The notes beneath the pieces are model-generated. The model saw nothing but the letters and a program-made list of their open reading frames with translations. It was not told the origin of the DNA and ran no database searches. From contig JAAZYM010000020.1 of NCBI GenBank assembly GCA_014239655.1, positions 1 to 33,805 of the forward strand: a stretch of DNA of 33,805 nt, read 5' to 3'. The translations under genes and the position numbers were made by a program. The stretch's first letter is position 1, and every line of letters begins with the position of its first letter. This DNA comes from Flavobacteriales bacterium. Its GTDB lineage: Bacteria > Bacteroidota > Bacteroidia > Flavobacteriales > BACL11. Of this stretch, positions 24,899 to 33,315 are shown piece by piece.

Positions 24899-25402
24899 TT
24901 AGAGTTTAATATTTAAAGCTATCCCAGAATAAAAGTTGTCTTGAATTGTAATAGGTCTAAGCCCTAGAGATATATCTTCATTTATCTCATATTCAGAAAG
25001 ATGAGCATTTACTGAAGCATCAATAATATTTAGTATATATGTTAAGCTAAAAAGCATAATAGATATTTCTCGGTTTCTTTTATAGTAGTCTTTTAGTGTT
25101 ATAAGTTCACTATCTGTATAGTCTAGATCATCACTTTGACCATTCATTCTATTTAAATAAGTATCTCTGTATTTCTTGTATTCAGAGTTGTTTTCATTAA
25201 TATAGTAACCAGAAGCTATTAGGGCAGAATAAATAATTGGAATTTTCCAGTATTTTTTAGTGTAAACTTGTCCAGCTCCAGGAACATACATTGATAGAAT
25301 AGCAGCCTTTCTTGGAGATTTTTCCTTAGTCTGGGCATTTATACTTTGTTTACATACTAAAAGAATTATAAGAATTACAGATATTTTTTTTAATATCTCC
25401 AA
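24899..25402 (-). CDS. DUF5683 domain-containing membrane protein
   Basis: 167-aa protein of the Bacteroidota-specific DUF5683 group, function unknown. An N-terminal signal-like hydrophobic segment (about residues 5-20) ends near INAQTKE. It is followed by the family motif PRKAAILSMYVPGAGQVYTK (about 29-48), a membrane helix (IPIIYSALIASGYYI), and a second one near SIMLFSLTYILNIIDASVNAHL (quoted as pieces). The Gly-Ala-Gly-Gln turn next to membrane helices recurs in small bacterial membrane proteins. The start is TTG at 25402; there is no usable ATG, and an in-frame stop lies at 25414-25412. It begins 2 bases after the parB stop and ends 5 bases before dapB. Confidence 0.85.
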   Translation of the reverse strand: MEILKKISVILIILLVCKQSINAQTKEKSPRKAAILSMYVPGAGQVYTKKYWKIPIIYSALIASGYYINENNSEYKKYRDTYLNRMNGQSDDLDYTDSELITLKDYYKRNREISIMLFSLTYILNIIDASVNAHLSEYEINEDISLGLRPITIQDNFYSGIALNIKL

Positions 25403-25404
25403 GA

Positions 25405-26298
25405 TTATATTTTAATTTTATTGAAAATTTCACTTAGCTCATCTTCATTGGAGAATGGGATTATAATCTTTCCATTTCCTTTTTTAGTTTTCTTTAATTG
25501 TATTTTCTTATCTAATTTTTTTGATAGATCATAAAGTATTTTTTGGTGAGCAAATGTTAAAATCTCTTCATTTCTTTTTTTACTAGGAGAAAAACTATAG
25601 TCTCTATCAGAAAAATCTTTTACAATTTGTTCAACTTCTCTAACTGAGAATCCATTCTCAATAATATCATTATAAATGTTTAATTGTTTATTGCTATCTT
25701 TAATATTAATCAAGGCTCTTGCATGGCCAACACTAATTTTTTGTTTTTTTAAACCATTTTGTATTTCTAATGGGAGTTTAAGTAGCCGTAAGAAATTTGT
25801 GACTGTTGTTCTTTTTTTACCAAGTTTGTTGCCGCATTGTTCCTGTGTAAGATTACATTCTTTGATCAATCTTTGGAAGGAAATTGCAATTTCAATTGGA
25901 TTTAGGTTTTCTCTTTGAATATTCTCAACAAGGGCCATTTCAAGCATTTGTTCATCATTTGCAATTCTAATATAAGATGGAATAGTTTTGAGATTAAGAA
26001 TTTGTGAGGCTCTAAGTCTTCTTTCTCCAGAAATTAATTGATATTTATTATAGCCTAATTTTCTTACAGTTATTGGCTGAATAATTCCTAATTCTTTTAT
26101 TGATTCTGTAAGTTCAAATATTTTTTCTTCTTCAAAATTAACTCTAGGCTGGAAAGGATTAATTTGAATCTCGTCAATTGAGATTTCATTAATTGTTGCG
26201 ACTAATTTCTCATTATTTGTATTGTTGGTAATGTCAGTTGTAGGATTCTTTAAGATAGCAGACAATCCTCTTCCTAGCGCATTTCTTCTATTGTTCAT
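25405..26298 (-). CDS. parB: Chromosome partitioning protein ParB
   Basis: Centromere-binding CTPase clamp that loads at parS sites and recruits ParA for origin segregation. 297 aa. After a variable N-terminus ([13 protein letters not shown], the ParA-interacting type), the N-domain has INPFQPR (46-52), [17 protein letters not shown] and the CTP-binding box GERRLRA (91-97). The central helix-turn-helix is [20 protein letters not shown], then [10 protein letters not shown]. The C-terminal dimerisation domain ends in [16 protein letters not shown]. Its start overlaps parA by 11 bases. No parS-like palindrome (TGTTTCACGTGAAACA type) was found in the window. Confidence 0.97.
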   Translation of the reverse strand: MNNRRNALGRGLSAILKNPTTDITNNTNNEKLVATINEISIDEIQINPFQPRVNFEEEKIFELTESIKELGIIQPITVRKLGYNKYQLISGERRLRASQILNLKTIPSYIRIANDEQMLEMALVENIQRENLNPIEIAISFQRLIKECNLTQEQCGNKLGKKRTTVTNFLRLLKLPLEIQNGLKKQKISVGHARALINIKDSNKQLNIYNDIIENGFSVREVEQIVKDFSDRDYSFSPSKKRNEEILTFAHQKILYDLSKKLDKKIQLKKTKKGNGKIIIPFSNEDELSEIFNKIKI

Positions 26299-27091
26299 TA
26301 TTTAGTGTTGTTTCTTCAGTTACTTCAGTCACATTTTTTTCAATTATTTCATTAGCTAGGTTAAGATAATTGACAGCTCCTTTACTTGAGGCATCATGTA
26401 TAATTATTGTCTCTCCAAAAGAAGGCGATTCTCCAAGCCTAACATTTCTATGGATAATTGTTTTAAAAACCATGTCTTGGAAATGTGTTTTGACTTCTTC
26501 AACAACTTGATTTGAGAGTCTTAGTCTTGTGTCGTACATGGTTAATAATAATCCTTCAATTATTAATTTGTTATTTATTCGTTGTTGAATAATTTTGACT
26601 GTATTTAAGAGTTTTCCTAGCCCTTCTAAAGCAAAATACTCGCATTGGATAGGCACAATAACAGAGTTAGCTACTGCAAGAGCATTTAGAGTTAAAATTC
26701 CAAGAGATGGGGCACAATCTATAATTATATAGTCGTAATTTTCTTTAATTTCTGAGATTGATTTCTTTAGGCAAAATTCTCTTTCTTTTTTATCAACTAA
26801 TTCTATTTCTGCAGCTACTAAGTCAATATTCGCAGGAATTAGGTCTAAGTTAGGACTAGATGTTTGAAGAATTGTTTTGCTTGCAGGGACTCTTCCTATT
26901 AAGCAATCATATGAACTCTTTGTTATTTCATTATGATCAAAACCAACACCTGATGTTGTGTTTGCTTGAGGATCGCAGTCAATTAATAAGACTTTCTTTT
27001 CAAGGACCCCAAGACATGCTGATAAATTAATTGCAGTTGTGGTTTTTCCAACTCCGCCTTTTTGATTTGCAATAGCAATAATTTTAGTCAT
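26288..27091 (-). CDS. parA: Chromosome partitioning ATPase ParA (Soj)
   Basis: Deviant-Walker ATPase that drives chromosome origin segregation with ParB. 267 aa. The deviant Walker [14 protein letters not shown] is at residues 11-23, Walker A' at [12 protein letters not shown] and Walker B at [14 protein letters not shown]. The C-terminal part includes [19 protein letters not shown] and [13 protein letters not shown], all canonical for Soj. The ATG is at 27091, immediately next to an 8-bp inverted repeat (27092-27111), and a 129-bp gap separates it from the PUR-domain gene. It heads a run of closely spaced minus-strand genes that reaches rplT. Confidence 0.98.
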   Translation of the reverse strand: MTKIIAIANQKGGVGKTTTAINLSACLGVLEKKVLLIDCDPQANTTSGVGFDHNEITKSSYDCLIGRVPASKTILQTSSPNLDLIPANIDLVAAEIELVDKKEREFCLKKSISEIKENYDYIIIDCAPSLGILTLNALAVANSVIVPIQCEYFALEGLGKLLNTVKIIQQRINNKLIIEGLLLTMYDTRLRLSNQVVEEVKTHFQDMVFKTIIHRNVRLGESPSFGETIIIHDASSKGAVNYLNLANEIIEKNVTEVTEETTLNNEQ

Positions 27092-27111
27092 TAATATTTG
27101 ATTAAATATTA
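27092..27111. repeat. 8-bp inverted repeat abutting the parA start
   Basis: TAATATTT (27092-27099) and AAATATTA (27104-27111) are perfect reverse complements around GATT. The repeat abuts the parA ATG, where it could hide or bind the translation start, or act as an operator. It is all A/T apart from the centre, so chance is plausible. Confidence 0.4.
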
Positions 27112-27167
27112 TGCCCTAAAAATACAATTCAAAGTGAGTTTTTTTTAGTTAAAATCATAATAAATTA

Positions 27168-27191
27168 TTAACAAAAAAAATAATTTGTTAA
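27168..27191. repeat. 8-bp inverted repeat in the PUR gene-parA spacer
   Basis: TTAACAAA (27168-27175) and TTTGTTAA (27184-27191) pair around eight bases. It lies about 30 bases downstream of the PUR-gene stop and about 77 bases upstream of parA, so it could terminate the former or be a binding site for parA control. Confidence 0.35.
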
Positions 27192-27220
27192 AAAAGTTAG
27201 ATAATATAAGTTTTTAGTAA

Positions 27221-27574
27221 TTAACTAAGTTCATCAAGATCTACCTCTGTGAAGCCTGATTCGTCTTGATTATCAGTTTTCTTTTCTTTGTCTTCTGATT
27301 TTGTGTTTGAGATGATTTTTGTTCCTTTCTCTTTTATAATAAATTCACTAATTTGAGATAGCGCATTTTTGAAGCTTTCAAAATCTTCCTTGTAAAGGTA
27401 TATCTTGTGTTTTTTGTAGAATGGGGTGCCATCTTCATTAAAATCTCTTTTGCTTTCAGTTATGGTAAGAAAATAATCTTCGGCTCTAGTTGATCTGACA
27501 TCAAAGAAATATGTTCTTCTACCTGACCTAACAGATTTAGAAAAAATTTCTTCAATGTCCTTTTTTGCTGCCAT
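27221..27574 (-). CDS. PUR-domain nucleic-acid-binding protein (DUF3276)
   Basis: 117-aa protein of the bacterial PUR family (DUF3276), related to eukaryotic Pur-alpha and Borrelia BpuR, which bind single-stranded DNA and RNA. The PUR repeat covers about residues 8-85: IFSKSVRSGRRTYFFDVR, then YFLTITESKRDF and HKIYLYKEDFESFKNALSQI. Its beta-strands carry aromatic and basic residues suited to base stacking. The last 30 residues are acidic and disordered-looking (KSEDKEKKTDNQDESG), a tail often seen in nucleic-acid chaperones. It has its own possible -7 element at 27600-27607 and stands alone between parA and an ABC transporter. The physiological target is unknown. Confidence 0.93.
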   Translation of the reverse strand: MAAKKDIEEIFSKSVRSGRRTYFFDVRSTRAEDYFLTITESKRDFNEDGTPFYKKHKIYLYKEDFESFKNALSQISEFIIKEKGTKIISNTKSEDKEKKTDNQDESGFTEVDLDELS

Positions 27575-27599
27575 AAAATTGTTATAAAGCTATTTCTAA

Positions 27600-27607
27600 C
27601 AAATATA
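27600..27607 (-). promoter_or_regulatory. Putative -7 element of the PUR-domain gene
   Basis: The minus strand reads TATATTTG, 25 bases upstream of the ATG at 27574, within the 39-base gap to the ABC transporter stop. No TTTG is present at -33. Confidence 0.45.
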
Positions 27608-27613
27608 GTAAAA

Positions 27614-29356
27614 TTATTGATTATGTATCTGATTTACATGTATTTGGCTATAGAAACTTTGATTCTTTAATAATTGTTTGTGGGAACCTTCTTCTATTAT
27701 TTTTCCTTTGTCAAGTACAATGATATTGTCTGATTCTTCTATTGTTGATATACGATGACTGATTATTATTGTTGTTTTGTTTTTGGTTTCTTGTTTAAGG
27801 TTATTGAGTATTTTTTGTTCTTTATTTGCATCTACTGCTGATAAGCAGTCATCAAAAATATAAAGCTGAGGGTCTTTATAAAATACTCTAGCAATTGCTA
27901 ATCTTTGTCGTTGACCTCCAGATAGTTGAATTCCTCTTTCTCCTATTATTGTATTAAATTTATTTGGAAATGAATTTATTTCATCAAGCATTTCAGCTTT
28001 CCTTGCTGCATTTTCAATTTCTGCTTCATTAATGTCATCTTTTGCGAATCCTATATTATCTTTTATTGTTCCAGAAAATAGATATCCGTCTTGAGGAACA
28101 TATCCTATTGAAGATCTTAAGATATTTAGATTGTGTGATCTAATATTCTTATTATCTATTTTAATTTCCCCATCATTTGCATCATATAATCTACATATTA
28201 GATTGACGATTGATGTTTTTCCTGAGCCTGTTTTTCCAAAAATACCGATCTGTTTTCCCGTATTAATTGTTAGATTAATCTTAGTAAGAGCTTCTATATT
28301 GGTATCTGAGTATATTAATGACACATCATTAAATTCTATTTTTCCTATTATGGATGTATCTGTATTGTTTGTATTATATATATTTTCTTTTTTTTGTAAG
28401 AATTCATTGATTCTTTCTTGAGAGGCAGCTGCTCTTTGCACTAATGAAGTAACCCAACCAACTGATGCAACTGGCCAGGCAAGCATATTTACATATATGA
28501 TAAACTCTGCAATATTTCCTGTAGTAATATTTCCTTTGAACACTTCAAGCCCACCAATATATATTGTTAATACAGTACTTATTCCTATTAATGTTATGAT
28601 TAATGGGATAAACATTGCTTCAATTTTTATTAATTCTATTTGGCGTTGAGTGTATTCTTTACAGCTTTGATAAAAAACATATAAAGAATTTTCTTCATTA
28701 GTGAAAGATTTAATTATTCTAATCCCGGAGAATGATTCTTGACTGATTGCGGTAATTGTTGATAATTGGGCTTGTACTTTTTCACTTTTTTTATTGATTC
28801 TATTACTGACAAAATAAACGGATAAGGCTAATATAGGTAAAGGGAATAGAACATATGTTGTTAAGACTGTGCTTACTAAGAGCATTTTATAGATTATTAG
28901 AGAAAACAAGAATGATAGATTAATTGCATACATAATTGCAGGCCCCAGATACATTCTGACCTTTGTTATGTCTTCAGTAATTCTGTTCATTAGATCTCCA
29001 GTTCTATTCTTCTTGTAAAATTCAATACTTAGTTTTTGATATTTTTCATACACTTCATTTTTTAAATCATATTCGATTTTTCTAGACATAACAATTATTG
29101 TCTGTCTTGTGAGGTATAAGAAAACACCTTTGAGGATTGCAAAAAGAACTATTAGGCAGCCGTATTTAATTAAAAGAAGACTTATATCTTTAGTGTCTTT
29201 ATCGTTTAATTTATCTAACAAGCCATCTAAGGCATTCCTGACAAATTCAGCTGGATAAATAGCAAATATGTTTGTTATAAAAACAAACACAAGCCCAAGA
29301 ATAAGAGTTGTTTTGTATTTCCATAGAAATTTATTAAGATATTTTAGATGTTTCAT
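27614..29356 (-). CDS. ABC transporter, fused membrane and ATPase domains
   Basis: Inner-membrane half-transporter of 580 aa that works as a dimer, of the MsbA/MdlA exporter type; the substrate cannot be read from sequence. Six transmembrane helices fill residues 15-310. The ATPase domain has Walker A GKTGSGKTS near 375, the Q-loop YVPQDGYLFSG, the signature LSGGQRQRLAIARVF near 478 and Walker B LYIFDDCLSAVD near 500, then the H-loop in IIISHRIST. The residue after the Walker B aspartate is Asp instead of the usual Glu, as also seen in MdlA-like proteins. It is divergent from leucine dehydrogenase with overlapping promoter elements in a 132-bp spacer. Confidence 0.95.
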   Translation of the reverse strand: MKHLKYLNKFLWKYKTTLILGLVFVFITNIFAIYPAEFVRNALDGLLDKLNDKDTKDISLLLIKYGCLIVLFAILKGVFLYLTRQTIIVMSRKIEYDLKNEVYEKYQKLSIEFYKKNRTGDLMNRITEDITKVRMYLGPAIMYAINLSFLFSLIIYKMLLVSTVLTTYVLFPLPILALSVYFVSNRINKKSEKVQAQLSTITAISQESFSGIRIIKSFTNEENSLYVFYQSCKEYTQRQIELIKIEAMFIPLIITLIGISTVLTIYIGGLEVFKGNITTGNIAEFIIYVNMLAWPVASVGWVTSLVQRAAASQERINEFLQKKENIYNTNNTDTSIIGKIEFNDVSLIYSDTNIEALTKINLTINTGKQIGIFGKTGSGKTSIVNLICRLYDANDGEIKIDNKNIRSHNLNILRSSIGYVPQDGYLFSGTIKDNIGFAKDDINEAEIENAARKAEMLDEINSFPNKFNTIIGERGIQLSGGQRQRLAIARVFYKDPQLYIFDDCLSAVDANKEQKILNNLKQETKNKTTIIISHRISTIEESDNIIVLDKGKIIEEGSHKQLLKNQSFYSQIHVNQIHNQ

Positions 29357-29374
29357 GAAAATGATTTAGTTCTT

Positions 29375-29407
29375 TTTGTAAAAGCACAAAAATAATAAGT
29401 AAATTTG
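29375..29407 (+). promoter_or_regulatory. Bacteroidota-type promoter of leucine dehydrogenase
   Basis: TTTG at 29375-29378 and TAAATTTG at 29400-29407 with a 21-base spacer, close to the consensus. The leader to the ATG at 29489 would be about 75 bases. The element overlaps the oppositely directed -7 of the ABC transporter gene. Confidence 0.6.
29387..29394 (-). promoter_or_regulatory. Putative -7 element of the ABC transporter gene
   Basis: The minus strand reads TATTTTTG, 30 bases before the ATG at 29356. It sits inside the spacer of the leucine dehydrogenase promoter, so RNA polymerase could occupy only one direction at a time. The -33 box is poor. Confidence 0.45.
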
Positions 29408-29488
29408 CACTCGTATAGAAAAAAAGCTTAATAAGATTGAAATTAATGTTTTTTATCTAGTGATGTCTAATTTATAAATATTAAAAAA

Positions 29489-30574
29489 ATGTCAGAATCC
29501 CATTTTGATAAAGAGAAATCAATTAAAATTATAGAAGATTCAGATGTATTTGAACATGAGAAAGTGGTTTTTTGTCAGGATAAAGCAACAGGTTTAAAGG
29601 CCATCATTGCTATACATGACACAACTTTAGGTCCAGCACTTGGAGGAACAAGGATGTGGAATTATAATTCTGAGGAAGATGCTTTAAATGATGTTCTACG
29701 TTTGTCAAGAGGCATGTCATTTAAGGCTGCAATTTCTGGATTAGATTTAGGTGGCGGTAAAGCTGTTATTATAGGTGATTCTAAAACTGATAAAACAGAA
29801 GCATTAATGAGAAAATTTGGTCATTTTGTTGAATCTCTATCTGGAAAATATATAACAGCTGAGGATGTTGGCATGAGTACTAAAGACATGGAGTATGTAA
29901 GAATGGAAACTAAACATGTAACGGGTATTCCTCTAAGTATGGGAGGTAGTGGAGATCCATCTCCTGTAACTGCTTATGGGGTATATATGGGTATGAAAGC
30001 TTCAGCAAAATTTTTATGGGGATCTGACAACTTAATAGATAAAAAGATTTTAGTCCAAGGAGTTGGTCATGTTGGTCAGTATTTAGTTAAATATTTATCA
30101 GAAGAGAAAGCAAATATTTTTATTAGTGATATAAGTTCTGAGAAGACAAGTAAAATTGCACAAGAATATAATGTTGAAGTGATAGATAATAATAATGTTT
30201 TAGATTTTGGGATGGATATTTATGCGCCATGCGCACTGGGGGGAATATTAAATACACAGAGTATAGATAACTTGAAATGTTCTATTGTATGTGGAGCAGC
30301 TAATAATCAATTAGAGGATGAACAAAGAGATTCACTGCACTTACAAGAAAGAAATATCATTCTTGCTCCTGATTTTTTAGTTAATTCTGGAGGTTTAATT
30401 AATGTGTATTCTGAAATCAAAGGATATAGTAGAGAAAAGTCTTTGGATAAAACAAGAGAAATTTATCATACCACTCTTAATATTCTAGAAAAAGCTAGAG
30501 AGGAAGGAATTACAAGTTATAGAGCCGCTTTAAATATTGCAGAAAAAAGGATTGCTGATAGAAAAAATAAGTAA
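29489..30574 (+). CDS. Leucine dehydrogenase (Glu/Leu/Phe/Val dehydrogenase family)
   Basis: NAD+-dependent oxidative deamination of branched-chain amino acids, giving 2-oxo acids for energy or branched fatty-acid synthesis. 361 aa. The substrate domain has LGPALGGTRMWNY, K79 in SFKAAISG and K91 in LGGGKAVIIGD, the two catalytic lysines of leucine dehydrogenases, and TAEDVGMST with the active-site aspartate. PSPVTAYGVYMGMKA marks the hinge. The NAD domain has VQGVGHVGQYL and PCALGGILN. Length and spacing match leucine rather than the longer glutamate dehydrogenases; valine or phenylalanine preference cannot be excluded. It starts an operon with nusB (2-base gap). Confidence 0.93.
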   Translation: MSESHFDKEKSIKIIEDSDVFEHEKVVFCQDKATGLKAIIAIHDTTLGPALGGTRMWNYNSEEDALNDVLRLSRGMSFKAAISGLDLGGGKAVIIGDSKTDKTEALMRKFGHFVESLSGKYITAEDVGMSTKDMEYVRMETKHVTGIPLSMGGSGDPSPVTAYGVYMGMKASAKFLWGSDNLIDKKILVQGVGHVGQYLVKYLSEEKANIFISDISSEKTSKIAQEYNVEVIDNNNVLDFGMDIYAPCALGGILNTQSIDNLKCSIVCGAANNQLEDEQRDSLHLQERNIILAPDFLVNSGGLINVYSEIKGYSREKSLDKTREIYHTTLNILEKAREEGITSYRAALNIAEKRIADRKNK

Positions 30575-30576
30575 AG

Positions 30577-31503
30577 GTGATAAGTAGAAGGCACATAAGA
30601 TTAAAGGTCATTCAATCTCTTTATGCTTTTAGATCTCAGAAAGAAGTGGATGTTTCTAAGGGTAAGAAGGATATGTTAAGTCATATCGAAGATATATCTG
30701 AACTTCAATTAGTTGTTCTTGCTTTATTACTATTACTTTTAAAACATGCAGAAGAATTCTTTGAAGAGAATAAGCGGAAGTATTTGCCATCTAAAGAAGA
30801 TATTAATCCAAATACAAAGTTTGTAGATAATGAATTTGTAAAATTACTTTATAAGGATAAGAGACTAATTAATAAGTTGAATAATATTTCTTTCTTTTGG
30901 CAAGATAATGATCATGATATAGTTAGGAAAATATTTATGAATATATTAAAACATGACTTATATAAAAAATACTTAAATCAGAATAATAATATTGAAAAGG
31001 ATATCATCTTTTTTAATAATATATTAAATGATATTATTTTAAATAATGAGATACTTCATCATATATTAGAAGAAAGAAGTATTTATTGGATAGATGATCT
31101 GCCATTTGTAGCAACAATTTTAATGAGTGGTTTTAAAGATAGAAGGGTGGTTTTGCCAAAATCGGTGTTTAAAAATAAAACTGACAAGGATTTTGCTATT
31201 AGTTTATTTGATTTGACAATAAGAAATGATCAAGAGTATGAGGATATAATTGTTAAAAAAGCAAAGAACTGGGATTTAGAAAGAATCGCAATTATGGATC
31301 AAATCTTAATCAAGATGGCATTTTGTGAGATATTAAACATGCCTGAGTTGCCAATAAAAGTTTCATTGAATGAATATATAGAGATATCTAAATATTATAG
31401 CACTAATAAGAGCAAGATGTTTATTAATGGTTTGCTTGATAGTGCTATTACTGATTTTAAAAATGAAAATAAGATAATTAAAACCGGAAGGGGTCTAATG
31501 TAA
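30577..31503 (+). CDS. nusB: Transcription antitermination protein NusB, Bacteroidota type
   Basis: Component of the NusB-NusE-boxA complex that supports rRNA transcription. GTG start at 30577, 2 bases after the dehydrogenase stop. 308 aa, about twice the usual 140-160. The N-terminus SRRHIRLKVIQSLYAF is the first NusB helix, then a long insert rich in charged residues (about 20-200) precedes the C-terminal helices with NDQEYEDIIVKKAKNWDLER, IMDQILIKMAFCEIL, LPIKVSLNEYIEISKYY and SKMFINGLLDSA, the conserved core. Such expanded NusB proteins are normal in this phylum. The DUF1573 gene follows almost without a gap. Confidence 0.93.
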   Translation: MISRRHIRLKVIQSLYAFRSQKEVDVSKGKKDMLSHIEDISELQLVVLALLLLLLKHAEEFFEENKRKYLPSKEDINPNTKFVDNEFVKLLYKDKRLINKLNNISFFWQDNDHDIVRKIFMNILKHDLYKKYLNQNNNIEKDIIFFNNILNDIILNNEILHHILEERSIYWIDDLPFVATILMSGFKDRRVVLPKSVFKNKTDKDFAISLFDLTIRNDQEYEDIIVKKAKNWDLERIAIMDQILIKMAFCEILNMPELPIKVSLNEYIEISKYYSTNKSKMFINGLLDSAITDFKNENKIIKTGRGLM

Positions 31504-31531
31504 TTTGTTAATTTTGAAAAAAAGAAAAAAT

Positions 31532-32032
31532 ATGTCATTTAATTTTAAAGCTTGGAAGTGTTTGGATTTGGTTATTATGTTGTGTTTGTTGTTGTGTTTT
31601 ATGATCTCTTGTAGTGATGCTGTTAAGAGTGTAGATGAGCAAAATGATAGATTAAGTACGGACTTAGTTAAGAATAATAAATCACTGAATAATCCAAATA
31701 GTAATTCTGATCAGCCTATTATAGAAGTTGTTGATGATGAATTTGATTTTGGAGAAATTAAGGAAGGAGAGAATGTTATTCATGAATATAAAATAAAAAA
31801 CACTGGAACAGGAGATCTTTTGATTAGTTCTGCAAAAGGAAGTTGTGGTTGTACTGTCCCAGAATGGCCAAAAGAACCAATAAAAGCTGGAGAAGAAGCA
31901 AAAATAAAAGTTACCTTTAATAGTAGAGGAAAGCCAGGGGCGCAAAATAAGCGAGTAACTTTAATGACAAATGCAATTCCTAATGTCAAGATTTTGACTA
32001 TTAAAGGGAATGTAATACCTAAAAATAAATAA
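31532..32032 (+). CDS. DUF1573 domain lipoprotein
   Basis: 166 aa from ATG 31532; a TTG at 31505 in frame would add a basic nonapeptide and is less likely. The N-terminus has a hydrophobic signal (about 11-26) and a lipobox-like MISC ending at C27, so a lipoprotein is expected. The DUF1573 beta-sandwich follows: FDFGEIKEGENVIHEYKIKN, then SSAKGSCGCTVPEWP and KVTFNSRGKPGAQNKRVTL. The GSCGCT cysteine pair is a family hallmark. The domain is Ig-like (ASH/MSP-related) and its function is unknown. It lies between nusB and yajC, a gene order frequent in Flavobacteriia. Confidence 0.9.
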   Translation: MSFNFKAWKCLDLVIMLCLLLCFMISCSDAVKSVDEQNDRLSTDLVKNNKSLNNPNSNSDQPIIEVVDDEFDFGEIKEGENVIHEYKIKNTGTGDLLISSAKGSCGCTVPEWPKEPIKAGEEAKIKVTFNSRGKPGAQNKRVTLMTNAIPNVKILTIKGNVIPKNK

Positions 32033-32035
32033 AAA

Positions 32036-32329
32036 ATGATTTTATTACAAGCACAGTCAGGTAGCGCATCACTTATTATGTTTGGTTTAATTTTTGCAGT
32101 GATGTATTTCTTTATGATTCGACCACAAATAAAAAAACAGAAAGCAGAAAATCAATATAGAGCTTCATTAAAAATGGGTGATAAGGTTGTAACTATTGGT
32201 GGTATTCATGGAAAAATCATTGAATTAGGAAAATTATCTGTAGTGATTGAAGTTCATGGAGGTAGTACATTAAAGGTCTTAAAATCTGCAGTCTCAATGA
32301 GTGGTGAGAGCGAAATAGATAAGAAATAA
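32036..32329 (+). CDS. yajC: Preprotein translocase subunit YajC
   Basis: 97-aa small inner-membrane partner of SecDF that assists Sec-dependent export. One transmembrane helix (about 12-30, MFGLIFAVMYFFMI) is followed by the family signature RPQIKKQK and the cytoplasmic domain with MGDKVVTIGGIHGKIIEL. Starts 3 bases after the DUF1573 stop, so the dehydrogenase-nusB-DUF1573-yajC genes form one operon. Its stop is 2 bases from the stop of the convergent phosphatase-family gene. Confidence 0.95.
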   Translation: MILLQAQSGSASLIMFGLIFAVMYFFMIRPQIKKQKAENQYRASLKMGDKVVTIGGIHGKIIELGKLSVVIEVHGGSTLKVLKSAVSMSGESEIDKK

Positions 32330-32331
32330 TT

Positions 32332-33315
32332 TTACGGAATAAGGATATTACAGCTTATTGGATAATGATCTGATAATTCATATTTATGTTTCTTGTAATT
32401 GTATGATTTATAATTCATATCATGTAGGATGTAATCTATTCTTAGAGATGGAACACCAACATATGAATTTCCAATTCCTATCCCAGATTCTTGAAAAGCA
32501 TCTAATAATCCTTTTTTAATCTTTGAATAAGTATAAGAAATAGGAGTGTCATTAAAATCACCGCAAATTATAACTGGATATGGAGATTGATTAATATGTT
32601 CCTTAATTATTATTGATTCATTTGCACGTTTTTGATAAGAAGCCTTCATTGTCTTTACCCAATTATTTTGCAGATGAATATTATATACCCTAATGGTGTC
32701 ATTAAGGATTATATCTTTATAAATACAACTATTTTTGCTTTCTATATATCCATAATTAATTACATTATATTTTGTAAGTATTTGTAATTTATTGTCGGTT
32801 TCGTTAGTTGAGTTATAGAATTTAAAAAGCTCATTGCTTTTGTTGGATTTATTATATTCTTGGACACATAGAATATTAGGTTTTTTTTCTTTGATGAAGT
32901 CAATAATATCGTTTTCAATGTTGTTGTCTTTAATATTTTGATTTTGGTTGAGCAGTCTTACATTAAAGGTCATAATGTTTATTAGTTGATCAAATTGATG
33001 CTCTTTATTTTTTTGTATTTCATTAAAGGATTCGTTGTCTAGCTTATTTTTTTGATTTGCAATAATATTATTAATATGAGTGTTTCCTAATAAGATTATA
33101 ATAAGATTTGCCCAAAAATATTTTTTCCAAGATATTATCCAGTAAATTGAGAAAAGAATATTAAGAGCTAGAATAAGTGGGAAGAAGATTCCAAGTAATG
33201 ATATGTGCCATAGATAATCAGGATGGAGAACAGGAGTGATATATGATATTAATAATAGCAGAAGGATTAGAGAATTTATTAAGAAAAGAATTTTATTTAA
33301 ATTATTTTTAATCAT
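32332..33315 (-). CDS. Membrane-anchored endonuclease/exonuclease/phosphatase family protein
   Basis: 327 aa. Three N-terminal hydrophobic helices (about 8-28, 36-58 and 67-80) anchor a C-terminal EEP domain (about 112-327). Metal and catalytic residues are in place: N118 in TFNVR, E153 in CVQEYN, H214 in YNIHLQ, D253 and N255 in CGDFNDTP, D294, and D316-H317 in LSDHYP. The superfamily includes sphingomyelinases, inositol phosphatases and nucleases, so the substrate is open; the membrane-anchored layout is common in Bacteroidota. The start ATG shares one base with the stop of the upstream rhomboid gene (TAATG). Confidence 0.9.
   Translation of the reverse strand: MIKNNLNKILFLINSLILLLLLISYITPVLHPDYLWHISLLGIFFPLILALNILFSIYWIISWKKYFWANLIIILLGNTHINNIIANQKNKLDNESFNEIQKNKEHQFDQLINIMTFNVRLLNQNQNIKDNNIENDIIDFIKEKKPNILCVQEYNKSNKSNELFKFYNSTNETDNKLQILTKYNVINYGYIESKNSCIYKDIILNDTIRVYNIHLQNNWVKTMKASYQKRANESIIIKEHINQSPYPVIICGDFNDTPISYTYSKIKKGLLDAFQESGIGIGNSYVGVPSLRIDYILHDMNYKSYNYKKHKYELSDHYPISCNILIP

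Noticed and set aside
27614-29356. Asp in place of the catalytic Glu after Walker B as evidence for a dead ABC ATPase
   Set aside because: The same Asp occurs in active MdlA-type exporters, so it is a subfamily feature.
31505-31531. TTG start of the DUF1573 gene
   Set aside because: It adds a short basic stretch before a good signal peptide that starts well at ATG 31532.
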